The notes under the pieces: generated by a model
Seen by the model: the letters and a program-made list of their open reading frames with translations, nothing else
Databases searched by the model: none
Told to the model about the DNA's origin: nothing
NCBI RefSeq assembly: GCF_000373645.1
Contig: NZ_KB892035.1
Coordinates: forward strand, 307,150-371,149
Reading direction: 5' to 3'
Length of the DNA: 64,000 nucleotides
From: Streptomyces sp. ATexAB-D23
Lineage (GTDB): Bacteria; Actinomycetota; Actinomycetes; Streptomycetales; Streptomycetaceae
Shown: one piece after another, positions 41,175 to 49,992 of the stretch
How positions within the stretch are numbered: position 1 is the stretch's first letter
How the letters are laid out: the number at the start of each line of letters is the position of its first letter
Position numbers and translations under genes: made by a program

Positions 41175-43148
41175 TCAGCTGCTCAGCGCGGTGATGGTGA
41201 GGGTGGCGCGGTAGCCGCCCTTCTGGACGGAGTCCGGGATCCTCAGGTCGAGGTCGGCGCCCAGCCGGGCCGTACCGCGGGCGTGCCCCTGGGGCGCGGA
41301 GCCGAGGTTGCGGGAGAGGGCCAGGCCCTCGCCCTTGCCGTCGTAGCCGGACGGGACCGAAGGACCGGCCTTGGCGCCGGCGCCCTGGTCGAGGATGTAC
41401 GGGGACCAGCCGAGGTAGGAGCCCGCGAACGTCTTCTCGGCGTCCTTGAAGGTGCTCACGCCGGCCGAGACCGCCCACGGGGAGAGCGAGCGGCGGGTGT
41501 CCGTCACCCGGATCGGGTTGATCTTGCCGGAGGCGGTGAAGTGGTCGCCGTTCTCCTCCTTGGCGGTGCCGAGGTCCACCAGGCCGTTGTAGCCGTCGAT
41601 GGTCCAGCCGAACTCGCCGGGGGCCGGCTTCGGCACGTTGACCTGGAGGGACTGGCCGTCACCGTTGTAGGGGTGGACGCTCACCTTGTCGACGACCGAG
41701 CCGACCGGCTGGGCGGCGGTGGTGTTCTTGCACCAGTCGCCCTTGGACACCTGGGAGTTGGGTGCCTCGCAGGTGCCGCTGCGGATGTTCTCGACGACGA
41801 GCTTGTCGTCCCGCACCTGGACCTTGACGTAGCTGCGGACGTGCTCCTGGTTCTGGACCGAGTTGTACCAGTAGTTGTCCGGGTTCAGCGGGTCGGCGCC
41901 GTTGCCCGCGCCGCTGGTGCCGCTGGAGTCGGGCGCGGTGATGTCGTAGTACTTCGAACCCGAGGCCGAGTTGGCCGTGACGTAGAGGACGCCGCCGGGG
42001 CCGGGGTAGACGTCCGCCGCGCCGGGCTGCTCGTCCGGGTCGGCCTTCTGGCCGTTCTTGATGAGGTAGCTGCGGGAGTAGCTGTGGTCGTGGCCCTGGA
42101 GGACCATGTCCACGCCGAGCTTGGAGAAGGTCGTCGGGAAGTCGACGCGGCGGACCTTGTTGTCCTTGTCCTTGGCGTGCGAGGCCGGCGAGTAGATCGA
42201 GTGGTGGTAGACGAGCACCTTCCACTTGGCCTCGGAGCCGTGCTCGTTGATGACGTCCGTGACGTACTTGGTGTGCGCCTCGTCGCCCCCGCCGCCCTGG
42301 GCGGTGTCGTAGCTGTTGCTGTTGAGGTCGATGAACAGCACATCCTTGTAGATGTACCAGTAGTTGCCGCCCGACGTGTCGGACGCCGGGTTGCCGTTGG
42401 CGTACAGCGAGCCGGAGTTGTCGGTGTTGGGCGTCGAGAAGTGCTGCTCGTACGCCTTGCCGCCGACGTCGTGGTTGCCGATGGTGGCGGCCCAGGGGTA
42501 CTGGCGCAGCTGGTCGGGCGCGAGGAAGGAGGTCCACTGGGCCTCGTTGTTGGCGCTCTCGACCTGGTCGCCGCCGGAGACCAGGATCTCCGCCTTCGGG
42601 TTGGCCCTGGTGGCCACGTCCAGGGTGTCCTGCCAGCCGGCCTGGTCCTGCGCCAGGTCGCCGGAGGAACCTATCTGCGGGTCGCCGAGGAACAGGAAGT
42701 CGTAGTCGCCCTCGAAGTCCTGGGTCGTGAAGGAGTACGCCGGGGACCAGTTGCCCTCGGTCCCGACGCGGTAGGAGTACGCGGTGTTCTCCTTGAGGCC
42801 GGTGAGCGTGGCGCTGCGGTTGTAGCCGCTGCCGGCGGTGTTCTTGGCGCCCAGGGCGTCGAAGTTGGCCGCGTCCGCGGGGAATTCGCCGCCCTTGAGC
42901 TGAGCGGTGGGGGCGAGCTGGACCTTCTGGGCGGTGTCCGCGGAGGAGTACCAGCTGACGGTGCGCTGGGTCTCGTTGGCGCCGACGCCCAGGACGATGC
43001 CGGAGAGGGTGGAGGATTCGGCCGCGGCGGCGGGCGATGCCTGCCCGCCCGCGAAGGCCACGGCCAGGCCGAGGAAGGCGGCGGTGGCGCCGGTGGCCAC
43101 GCGGTGCCCGACGGGCCTGCCGGCCCGCTGGGAAGGGTTCGTTCTCAT
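41175..43148 (-). CDS. Secreted purple-acid-phosphatase-like metallophosphoesterase with C-terminal WxL-like domain
   Basis: 657 residues. A signal peptide (residues 1-42, ending ASPAAAA) precedes a fibronectin-III-like domain (about 45-145, QRTVSWYSSAD, LTGLKENTAYSYRVG), then a calcineurin-like catalytic domain with the metal-binding set FLGDPQIG, GGDQVE, GNHDVGG, YHHSIYS and GHDHSYSRSY. The C-terminal about 150 residues have SPWAVSAGVSTF, FAGSYLGWSPYI and end GGYRATLTITALSS, a pattern resembling WxL domains that bind peptidoglycan. It is probably an extracellular phosphatase or phosphodiesterase held at the wall. I chose the ATG at 43148; no Shine-Dalgarno is evident. An inter-gene hairpin separates it from the DUF916 gene. 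Confidence 0.85.
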   Translation of the reverse strand: MRTNPSQRAGRPVGHRVATGATAAFLGLAVAFAGGQASPAAAAESSTLSGIVLGVGANETQRTVSWYSSADTAQKVQLAPTAQLKGGEFPADAANFDALGAKNTAGSGYNRSATLTGLKENTAYSYRVGTEGNWSPAYSFTTQDFEGDYDFLFLGDPQIGSSGDLAQDQAGWQDTLDVATRANPKAEILVSGGDQVESANNEAQWTSFLAPDQLRQYPWAATIGNHDVGGKAYEQHFSTPNTDNSGSLYANGNPASDTSGGNYWYIYKDVLFIDLNSNSYDTAQGGGGDEAHTKYVTDVINEHGSEAKWKVLVYHHSIYSPASHAKDKDNKVRRVDFPTTFSKLGVDMVLQGHDHSYSRSYLIKNGQKADPDEQPGAADVYPGPGGVLYVTANSASGSKYYDITAPDSSGTSGAGNGADPLNPDNYWYNSVQNQEHVRSYVKVQVRDDKLVVENIRSGTCEAPNSQVSKGDWCKNTTAAQPVGSVVDKVSVHPYNGDGQSLQVNVPKPAPGEFGWTIDGYNGLVDLGTAKEENGDHFTASGKINPIRVTDTRRSLSPWAVSAGVSTFKDAEKTFAGSYLGWSPYILDQGAGAKAGPSVPSGYDGKGEGLALSRNLGSAPQGHARGTARLGADLDLRIPDSVQKGGYRATLTITALSS

Positions 43149-43287
43149 GAAGTATCGATTCTTTTGTGTACAAACGGTGGGCAGGATGTGCACACACGAA
43201 GGACGGGCACCAAGTTCCAGGCCCTGGATGAACACCACGCGAAGGCGATCCGGGCGGAGGCTGAACTTCGCCTTCCGCCTGTGGTTC

Positions 43288-44499
43288 CTACGATCCGGTC
43301 ACGCGCTGTACGAACCAGGCGAGGCCCATGACGGCCACCCCCGCGGACAGCGCCCCGGTCACCCACCGGCCGGCCCGCGGCGAGCGCCGGCCGAGCAGCA
43401 GCAGGAGCGGGAACAGCACGGCGATGAAGCCGAGTTGGACGGCCTCGATGCCGATGTTGAACACCAGCAGGGACCACAGGAGCGTCCACGACCACGCCGC
43501 CTCGATACCGAGGGCCCCCGCGAAGCCGAGGCCGTGCACGAGGCCGAAGCAGAACACCACGCCGAGCCGGGTCCACCCGGCCCGGTCGAGCCCGAGCCGG
43601 CTCGCCTCCGGCGCCGGGAGCGCCGCCGCCCGCTCGCCGCGCTCCCGCAGGCGCCACAGGTGCCAGCCCGCGACCACGGCGATGGACAGGGCGATGACGG
43701 GCTCCACGAGGCCGGCGGGGACGTCGACCAGGCCGAGTGCGGCGAGCAGGAACGTCACCGAGTGGGCGAGGGTGAACGCGGTGGCCGCCAGGACGACTTC
43801 GCGGGGCCTGCGCGATCCGGCGATGAGGGCGAGCAGGAACAGGATGTGGTCGGTGCCCGTCAGCAGGTGCTCGGCGCCCAGGCGGAAGAACTCCCAGAAC
43901 CGCTGCGGCCAGGACTGGCTGATCGAGAAGTCCGGGTGGGCGCTGTCGAGGGCGGCGCTGCCGGTGTGACCGTCGACCGCGTACGTGACGATGGTCTTGG
44001 TTCCCTTGACGTACCCCTCCGCGTCGGGGAAGAGGCCGCTGCGGATCTCGTGGTCACCGGTGCCGTGTCCGGCGCAGGTCCAGTCGAGCGTGAGCAGCGC
44101 GTAGGGCACGCCCTCCTCGGTGCCCATCCGGAACCCTCCGGCGGGAGCGGGTTCGCAGTCGGCGCCGCCCGCGGTGACCGCGAAGCGCCGGGTGACGTAA
44201 TCGATGACGGTCGCGCGGTGCGCGTCGAGGGCCTTGGCCTGGGCGTCGGCGTCCTTGGCTTCGAACGCGTCGGTCCCGGCCCGGAAGAGCGGGTCGTCGG
44301 ACCCGGCGTCGGCGGCCGAGACGACGAGCAGGTCGTACTCCAGTTTCAGTTCGCTACGGAGCCGGCCGTCACCTTCGGCGGTGACGTGCGCGTACACGAC
44401 GGAGGTGAAGCCGTGGGCGGCTGCGGGCCTGACGAGGCCGAGGAAGAGGAAGGCCGCCGCGGCGAAGGCGAGCAGCAGGCGGCGGGCACGGTGCGACAT
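43288..44499 (-). CDS. HupE/UreJ-family membrane protein
   Basis: 403 residues. A signal-like N-terminal helix (LLLAFAAAAFLFLGLVRPAAA) precedes an extracytoplasmic domain of about 170 residues, then six or seven membrane helices with the HupE/UreJ_2 motifs GAEHLLTGTDHILFLLAL, FTLAHSVTFLLAALG and GLVHGLGFAGALG. The His residues in these helices suggest metal binding; nickel or cobalt transport is known for related HupE/UreJ proteins, but this long form is uncharacterised. I chose the ATG at 44499 because AAGGAG lies 5 nt upstream. It lies 139 nt upstream of the phosphoesterase gene on the same strand and could be metal-linked to it; that is a guess. Confidence 0.82.
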   Translation of the reverse strand: MSHRARRLLLAFAAAAFLFLGLVRPAAAHGFTSVVYAHVTAEGDGRLRSELKLEYDLLVVSAADAGSDDPLFRAGTDAFEAKDADAQAKALDAHRATVIDYVTRRFAVTAGGADCEPAPAGGFRMGTEEGVPYALLTLDWTCAGHGTGDHEIRSGLFPDAEGYVKGTKTIVTYAVDGHTGSAALDSAHPDFSISQSWPQRFWEFFRLGAEHLLTGTDHILFLLALIAGSRRPREVVLAATAFTLAHSVTFLLAALGLVDVPAGLVEPVIALSIAVVAGWHLWRLRERGERAAALPAPEASRLGLDRAGWTRLGVVFCFGLVHGLGFAGALGIEAAWSWTLLWSLLVFNIGIEAVQLGFIAVLFPLLLLLGRRSPRAGRWVTGALSAGVAVMGLAWFVQRVTGS

Positions 44500-44669
44500 G
44501 GGTCTCCTTGGGGTTGCCCGTGCACCGTGCTGGTCGTGGATGAACCGCCGACGACCGGTCAGCGAACCATGAGAAAACAAGCGTTCGAAATCGGTCGGAC
44601 CGGTGGAGATCGTGTGGAACGGCCGAGCAGGATGTGGGAAAAGCCGCTCCGCACCGAAGGACGTCCGCC

Positions 44670-45434
44670 TTGCACCGCCCGCCCCTCGCCGCCGTTCTGG
44701 TGGTGGCCGCCGCCCTGCTCACCGGATGCGCCCCGGGTGACGACTGGTCGCAGCGGCGCCCCGTCCCCTCCGCCCTCGGCACACCCGGCGCGGGGTTCAC
44801 CGATCCCGGCCGGCCGCCCGCGCCGGAGTCGACCGTCACACCGAGCCCCGGTTCGTGGTCCGGGGTCCGGCCCGCGCCCGGCACCCGGGTCGTCCTGCTC
44901 ACCGCGGGCACCGACCGCCCGGCGAAGACCCTCGCCGAGGCGGTGCGGGAGTGGGCGAAGGAGACGGACGTGGACCTGCGCACCGTGACCGCGTCCGACG
45001 ACACCGACCTGCTGCCCGCGGTCACCCGGGCGCTGGACCTGCACCCGGACCTCGTCGTCAGCGCGGGCAACGACCTCATCGACCCCCTGACGACGGTGAC
45101 CCCGAGCCATCTCGCCCAGCGGTTCCTGATCGTGGGGGCGGAGCTCGCCGAACCCACCGAGAACGTGACGGCGGTCGACTGGACCGGGGCCTCGTTCCGC
45201 GGGGAGGGGCTCGGCATGTCCTCGACGTACGACCCCGCCTCGTTCACCGAGGCCCGCTGCGCGGCCGCGATCCGGGCGGGCGCCGCTGCGGCCCTGACCG
45301 GGCGCACCGGGATCGTCGTGTGGCTGGACGACTTCCAGGACCTGCCCGAAGGCGCGGTCAGGCGCGTTCCGGGGTCTCCGGCTGCTCCGGCTGCTCCGGC
45401 TGCTCCGGCTGGAAGAGGCTCTCGGGCAGCGTGA
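44670..45434 (+). CDS. BMP-family-like substrate-binding lipoprotein
   Basis: 254 residues. The N-terminus from a TTG at 44670 gives a compact lipoprotein signal ending in the lipobox LLTGC; GAAGGAC lies about 7 nt upstream, which favours this start over GTG at 44634. The domain RVVLLTAGTDRPAKTLAEAVREWA, HPDLVVSAGNDLIDPL, RFLIVGAELAEP and GMSSTYDP resembles the BMP/Med family of nucleoside- or lipid-binding proteins, but is shorter than the usual 300-350 residues. No ABC permease or ATPase is nearby. The last 24 residues (GSPAAPAAPAAPAG) are encoded by a 9-bp tandem repeat shared with the opposing gene; the coding ends overlap by 77 nt. An upstream stop may have been lost. Confidence 0.7.
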   Translation: MHRPPLAAVLVVAAALLTGCAPGDDWSQRRPVPSALGTPGAGFTDPGRPPAPESTVTPSPGSWSGVRPAPGTRVVLLTAGTDRPAKTLAEAVREWAKETDVDLRTVTASDDTDLLPAVTRALDLHPDLVVSAGNDLIDPLTTVTPSHLAQRFLIVGAELAEPTENVTAVDWTGASFRGEGLGMSSTYDPASFTEARCAAAIRAGAAAALTGRTGIVVWLDDFQDLPEGAVRRVPGSPAAPAAPAAPAGRGSRAA

Positions 45435-46020
45435 CGTTCCACGCGGTGATGACCGGCCGGCCGTGTTCCCGGCCGAGGCGGGACACGGCGCCCGTCGCGA
45501 GCTGGAAGAGCGTGCCCTCCGCCGGGGTCAGGCCGAGGTAGCGGGCCGTCAGGACGCGCAGGAAGTGGGAATGGGCGACGAGCACGATGTCCTCGTCCCC
45601 GGCGCGCCGGGCGGCCTGCGCCACCTGGGCCAGCACCCGGTCGGCCCGGTCGCCGACCTCCGCCGGGGTTTCGCCCGGGTGGGCCGCGGGGCCGGCGGCG
45701 ACGCCGTCCGTCCAGAGGTTCCAGCCGGGGCGGGCGCGGTGGATCTCGTCGGTGGTGATGCCCTCGTAGCCGCCGTAGTCCCACTCGCGCAGCTCGGGGG
45801 TGACGCGGGGCTCGGTGAGCCCGGCGAGTTCGGCGGTGCGCCGGGCCCGGACCGAGGGGCTGACCAGGGTGAGCGCGATGGCGCGGTCCGCGAGCAGCGG
45901 GGCCAGGGCGCGGGCCTGCCGCTCACCGAGGGGGGTCAGCGGCAGGTCGGTGTGGCTCGTGTGCTGTCCGTCCCGGGACCACTCGGTCTCGCCGTGCCGG
46001 ATCAGGATCAGCTCGCCCAT
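45358..46020 (-). CDS. Histidine phosphatase family protein (phosphoglycerate-mutase-like)
   Basis: 220 residues. The catalytic LILIRHGETEWSRDGQHTSH carries the phosphorylated His, and VLVAHSHFLRVLTARYLGL supplies the second His. LREWDYGGYEG is typical of the branch that includes CobC-like and broad-specificity phosphatases. I chose the ATG at 46020; readings to 46152 add unconserved Arg/Pro-rich sequence. The C-terminus ends in PEQPEQPEQPE encoded by a 9-bp tandem repeat that also encodes the tail of the convergent BMP-like gene. Substrate unknown; cytoplasmic. Confidence 0.88.
   Translation of the reverse strand: MGELILIRHGETEWSRDGQHTSHTDLPLTPLGERQARALAPLLADRAIALTLVSPSVRARRTAELAGLTEPRVTPELREWDYGGYEGITTDEIHRARPGWNLWTDGVAAGPAAHPGETPAEVGDRADRVLAQVAQAARRAGDEDIVLVAHSHFLRVLTARYLGLTPAEGTLFQLATGAVSRLGREHGRPVITAWNVTLPESLFQPEQPEQPEQPETPERA
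45376..45411. repeat. 9-bp tandem repeat, four exact copies, inside two overlapping genes
   Basis: CTCCGGCTG repeats at 45376, 45385, 45394 and 45403. It encodes an Ala-Pro tract on the plus strand and a Pro-Glu-Gln tract on the minus strand. Confidence 0.9.
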
Positions 46021-46226
46021 ATGAGGCCATCCGCTCTCGGTGCCGTTGCCGCTCACGTGTTGTCGACGGTGGGAACCCGCCGCTCCACGATCGCATTCCG
46101 GCCCGGACCGGGCGGGCGGGCGCGCCCGGGAGTGCCCGGATACGGCCGGCACCTGCTGGCGGGAGAGTCCGGCCGGATCGATGGCGACCGGGAACGGGGT
46201 GTACAGGTGGGTGGTCGCGCCCGCGT

Positions 46227-48482
46227 TCAGCCCTTGACCACGTCCACCGCCGGGTCACCGACGACCACGACCTCGTACGGCCGGTCCGTGTCGGCGGTGA
46301 CGCGGAGGGTGCCGCCCTCGCGGACCACCTGGTACGTGGCCGCGGGGGCGCCCGTGAGGTCGGGGACGGTCACCGTGCGGGTGAAGTCGCCGAGGCCCTC
46401 GGGGGCGTACACGCGCAGTTCCAGGCCGGTCGTCCAGTCGCCGTCGGGGCGGGAGGTGTCCGCGCCGAGCGGCAGCACCGCGCCGGGGCGGACCAGCAGC
46501 GGGAGGCTGTCGAAGCCGTAGGTGCCGCGGTGCCAGGCGGGACCGGAGACGGTCTCGCCGGTCAGGAGGTGCGTCCAGGTGCCCTCGGGGACGTAGTACT
46601 CGGTGTGGCCGTCCTCGCTGAAGACCGGGGCGACCAGGACGTCCGGGCCCAGCAGGTACTGGCGGTCCACCGTGCGGGCGGCCGGGTCGTCGGGGAACTC
46701 CAGCAGCATCGGGCGCATGGTGGGGACGCCGGTGCGGTGGGCCTCGACGGCCGCCGCGTACAGGTAGGGCATCAGGCGGTGCTTGAGCTCCGTGAACTGC
46801 CGGGCGACCGCGACCGCCTCGTCACCGAACTCCCACGGCACGCGGTAGGAGGAGGAGCCGTGCAGCCGGCTGTGCGAGGAGAGCAGGCCGAAGGCGAGCC
46901 AGCGCTTGAAGACCGCCGGGTCGGGGGTGCCCTCGAAGCCGCCGATGTCGTGGCTCCAGAAGCCGAACCCGGACAGCGAGAGGGAGAGGCCGCCGCGCAG
47001 GGACTCGGCCATCGCGCCGAAGGAGGACCAGCAGTCGCCGCCCCAGTGCACGGGGAACTGCTGGCCGCCCGCGGTGGCGGAGCGGGCGAAGAGGACGGCC
47101 TCGCCCTGGCCGCGCTCCTTCTCCAGCACCTCGAAGACGGCCTTGTTGTAGAGGTGCGTGTAGTAGTTGTGCATCCGCTCCGGGTCGGAGCCGTCGTGCC
47201 AGACGACGTCGGTGGGGATGCGCTCGCCGAAGTCGGTCTTGAAGCCGTCGACGCCCTGGTCCAGCAGCGTCTTCAGCTTGTCCTGGAACCAGGCGGTGGC
47301 CTCGGGGTTGCTGAAGTCCACCAGCGCCATGCCGGCCTGCCACATGTCCCACTGCCAGACGTCGCCGCCGGGGGTGCGGACGAAGTAGCCGTTCGCCGCG
47401 CCCTCGGCGTACAGGGGGCTCTTCTGCGCGATGTACGGGTTGATCCAGACGCAGATCCTGAGGCCCTTGTCCTTGAGGCGGGCCAGCATGCCGGCCGGGT
47501 CGGGGAAGGTCCGCGGGTCCCACTCGAAGTCGCACCACTGGTACTCGCGCATCCAGAAGCAGTCGAAGTGGAAGACGGAGAGCGGGATGCCGCGCTCGGC
47601 CATGCCGTCCACGAACGAGGTGACGGTCTCCTCGTCGTAGGAGGTGGTGAACGAGGTCGTCAGCCACAGGCCGAAGGACCAGGCCGGGGGCAGGGCCGGG
47701 CGGCCGGTGAGCGCGGTGTAGCGGGCCAGCACCTCCTTGGGGGTGGGTCCGGCGACGACGAAGTACTCCAGGGTCTGGTCCTCGACGCTGAACTGCACCT
47801 GGCCCACCGCTTCGGAGCCGACCTCGAAGGAGACCTTGCCGGGGTGGTTGACGAAGACGCCGTAGCCGCGCGAGGAGAGGTAGAACGGGACGTTCTTGTA
47901 CGCCTGCTCGCTGCTGGTGCCGCCGTCCGCCTGCCACATGTCGACCACCTGGCCGTTCTTGACGTACGGGGTGAACCGTTCGCCGAGCCCGTGGATCGTC
48001 TCGCCGACCCCCAGCGCGAGCTGGGTGAGCATGTGGTGGCCGCCGTCCCCGGTCGTGGCGAAGGCGGTCCCCTTGCGTCCGGCGGCGGTCAGGAGCCGGC
48101 CGTCCGCGTCGAGGAACTCCAGGCCGAAGCCGCCGGCCGCGGGCAGCCGGAGGGTGAGCGGGCCGCTGGTCAGCTCGGCGGCCCCGCCGTGCTCCCGGAC
48201 GGCGGCCGACGGGTCGCCGGTCGCGCCGGGCAGCGCGAAGTCGGGGCCCGGGTGACGTTTGCCCGCCAGGTGGGTGACGCGGACACCGATGACGCCTTCG
48301 GCGGGGGCGTACGCCTCCACGGTGATCAGGGGGGCGTTCAGCGTGTCCCCGCGCCGGGTCACGCGCTTGACCGCGGCGTAGGCGGTGAGCCGGCCGGCGT
48401 CGAGGCGGAGGTCGCGGAGTTCGGTGGCGTACGAGGCGTGGACACCGTCTCGCATCTGCCAGAAGCCGTCGGTGAACTTCAT
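46227..48482 (-). CDS. yicI: GH31 alpha-xylosidase
   Basis: 751-residue cytoplasmic glycosidase close to E. coli YicI, which removes alpha-xylosyl units from isoprimeverose and xyloglucan oligosaccharides. Landmarks are MKFTDGFWQMRDGV at the start, SVFHFDCFWMREYQWCDF, the catalytic nucleophile in GFKTDFGERIPTDV and the acid/base Asp in HWGGDCWSSFGAMAES. No signal peptide. I chose the ATG at 48482 with AAGGAA about 14 nt upstream. It is divergent from an ABC importer and GH1 gene, with a 14-bp palindrome overlapping its -35 region. Gene symbol by similarity. Confidence 0.93.
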   Translation of the reverse strand: MKFTDGFWQMRDGVHASYATELRDLRLDAGRLTAYAAVKRVTRRGDTLNAPLITVEAYAPAEGVIGVRVTHLAGKRHPGPDFALPGATGDPSAAVREHGGAAELTSGPLTLRLPAAGGFGLEFLDADGRLLTAAGRKGTAFATTGDGGHHMLTQLALGVGETIHGLGERFTPYVKNGQVVDMWQADGGTSSEQAYKNVPFYLSSRGYGVFVNHPGKVSFEVGSEAVGQVQFSVEDQTLEYFVVAGPTPKEVLARYTALTGRPALPPAWSFGLWLTTSFTTSYDEETVTSFVDGMAERGIPLSVFHFDCFWMREYQWCDFEWDPRTFPDPAGMLARLKDKGLRICVWINPYIAQKSPLYAEGAANGYFVRTPGGDVWQWDMWQAGMALVDFSNPEATAWFQDKLKTLLDQGVDGFKTDFGERIPTDVVWHDGSDPERMHNYYTHLYNKAVFEVLEKERGQGEAVLFARSATAGGQQFPVHWGGDCWSSFGAMAESLRGGLSLSLSGFGFWSHDIGGFEGTPDPAVFKRWLAFGLLSSHSRLHGSSSYRVPWEFGDEAVAVARQFTELKHRLMPYLYAAAVEAHRTGVPTMRPMLLEFPDDPAARTVDRQYLLGPDVLVAPVFSEDGHTEYYVPEGTWTHLLTGETVSGPAWHRGTYGFDSLPLLVRPGAVLPLGADTSRPDGDWTTGLELRVYAPEGLGDFTRTVTVPDLTGAPAATYQVVREGGTLRVTADTDRPYEVVVVGDPAVDVVKG

Positions 48483-48513
48483 GGGGGGTCCGTTCCTTGG
48501 GGTCCTGATTTTG

Positions 48514-48541
48514 ATCGTACACAAAACAAATAGTTTTCGAA
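48514..48541 (-). promoter_or_regulatory. Candidate promoter of the alpha-xylosidase gene
   Basis: On the minus strand TTCGAA (48541-48536) and TACGAT (48519-48514) are 16 nt apart. The -35 overlaps the palindrome at 48537-48550, so a bound repressor would block it. Confidence 0.4.
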
Positions 48542-48550
48542 GCGCTTCGA
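48537..48550. promoter_or_regulatory. 14-bp LacI-type operator palindrome
   Basis: TCGAAGCGCTTCGA is perfectly symmetrical with a central CG. It lies between divergent glycan-use genes. CGAA/TTCG inverted repeats have been described for the LacI-family regulator BxlR in Streptomyces, as I recall. No LacI-family gene is in the window. Confidence 0.65.
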
Positions 48551-48750
48551 TTCACCCTGCGGAGCCCATGAATCCGCCTGAGCCGACGCCTCGGACCCCC
48601 CTGCGAGCGGGCATGTTGCCCCTATGTGACGTGTGTGTCACCAGGATGGTCTAGAAACGAACGCCGACATGACGTATTAGTACTGGCAGCAAACAAATCG
48701 GTCGGACGGCAGCGCAGCCGTCCGGGCCCTTGCCGACAAGAGGCAGCAGA

Positions 48751-49980
48751 ATGTCGAACCGCTTCACCCCAGGGGTCGCCGTCCCGCTCACGGTCGTCTC
48801 CGCGCTGATAGGCGGCGTGGTCCTGTCCGGCTGCGGCCAGCAGCGGGACCCGGACGTGTACACGGTCCTGAACTCCTCGACCGACGAGTCCTACCACCGC
48901 TGGGACGCCCAGACCCTGGCCCGGTGCGGCAAGCAGCTCGGGGTGACCATCGAGCAGCAGAGCGTCCCGGCCTCGCAGGTGATGACCAAGGCCCTGCGGA
49001 TGGCGTCGTCCAAGTCACTGCCCGACGTGCTCCAGCTGGACGCCTCCGAGATGCCGACGTTCGCCGAGGCGGGCGGGCTGATCCCGCTGAAGGACCTCGG
49101 CCTGTCGACGCGCGACATCCCCGAGGGGATCGTGAACTTCGGCTCGTACGAGGGGACGTACTACGGGGCCGCGCGCACCGTGAACACGCTGGCGCTGTTC
49201 TACAACAAGGACACGCTCGACAAGGCCGGCCTGGAGGTGCCCACCACCTGGGCCGAGATGCGGGAGACAGCGAAGGAGCTGACCCACGGCAAGCGGTACG
49301 GTCTGGCGCTCAGCGCCGGCGGCGCCGAGGACGGGGTCTTCCAGTTCACCCCGTTCATGTGGTCCAACGGCGGCGACGAGACGAAGCTCGACAGCCCCGA
49401 GGTGGCCGGGGCGCTGGACTACTGGAAGAGCCTGCTGAAGGACGGCTCGCTCTCCAAGTCGACGGTCAACTGGACCCAGGCCGACGTGAACGACCAGTTC
49501 ATGGCGGGCAACGCGGCGATGATGATCAATGGCCCGTGGCAGGTCGAGACCCTGAACTCCAAGAAGGGCCTGAACTGGGGCATCGCCCAGATCCCGGTCC
49601 CGGAGGCGGGCGACGACTCGGTGGGGCCGCTGGGCGGCGGCGTGCTGACCGTGCCCAACACGGGTGACAGCGAGCGCGAGAAGATGTCCGCGAAGATCAT
49701 CGGCTGCATGGCCGGCGAGCAGGAGCAGATCACCTACGCGATCAACAGCTGGATGGTCCCGGCCAACGAGAAGGCCGCCGCCGTGTGGCGCACGAAGGCG
49801 CCGGAGCTGGCGGCCCTCGCCGACCAGGTCGCCACGGCCCGCTCGCGCACCGCCAAGCTCGGCGCGCGGTGGTCGTCCGTCTCCCTCGCGCTCCAGAGCG
49901 CGTTCCAGTCCGCCCTGACGGGTGAGCCGAGCGAGACCGCCCTCAAGCGGGCCCAGAAGCGCGCGACGAGCGGGAACTGA
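48751..49980 (+). CDS. Sugar ABC transporter substrate-binding lipoprotein
   Basis: 409-residue solute-binding protein (SBP_bac_1). The signal peptide ends in the lipobox VVLSGC. Family landmarks are SKSLPDVLQLDASEMPTFA, ALFYNKDTLDKAGLEVPTTW, FMAGNAAMMINGPWQVE and GPLGGGVLTVP. I chose the ATG at 48751 with GAGGCAG about 5 nt upstream over an in-frame ATG at 48730. First gene of a four-gene operon with two permeases and a GH1 enzyme. The substrate is probably a beta-linked or xyloglucan-type oligosaccharide, judged from the enzymes; the protein itself does not reveal it. Confidence 0.92.
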   Translation: MSNRFTPGVAVPLTVVSALIGGVVLSGCGQQRDPDVYTVLNSSTDESYHRWDAQTLARCGKQLGVTIEQQSVPASQVMTKALRMASSKSLPDVLQLDASEMPTFAEAGGLIPLKDLGLSTRDIPEGIVNFGSYEGTYYGAARTVNTLALFYNKDTLDKAGLEVPTTWAEMRETAKELTHGKRYGLALSAGGAEDGVFQFTPFMWSNGGDETKLDSPEVAGALDYWKSLLKDGSLSKSTVNWTQADVNDQFMAGNAAMMINGPWQVETLNSKKGLNWGIAQIPVPEAGDDSVGPLGGGVLTVPNTGDSEREKMSAKIIGCMAGEQEQITYAINSWMVPANEKAAAVWRTKAPELAALADQVATARSRTAKLGARWSSVSLALQSAFQSALTGEPSETALKRAQKRATSGN

Positions 49981-49992
49981 GGTATCCGAACC

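Noticed and set aside
46530..48533. 667-codon frame opposite the GH31 gene
   Set aside because: Antisense shadow; GH31 catalytic motifs on the other strand are complete.
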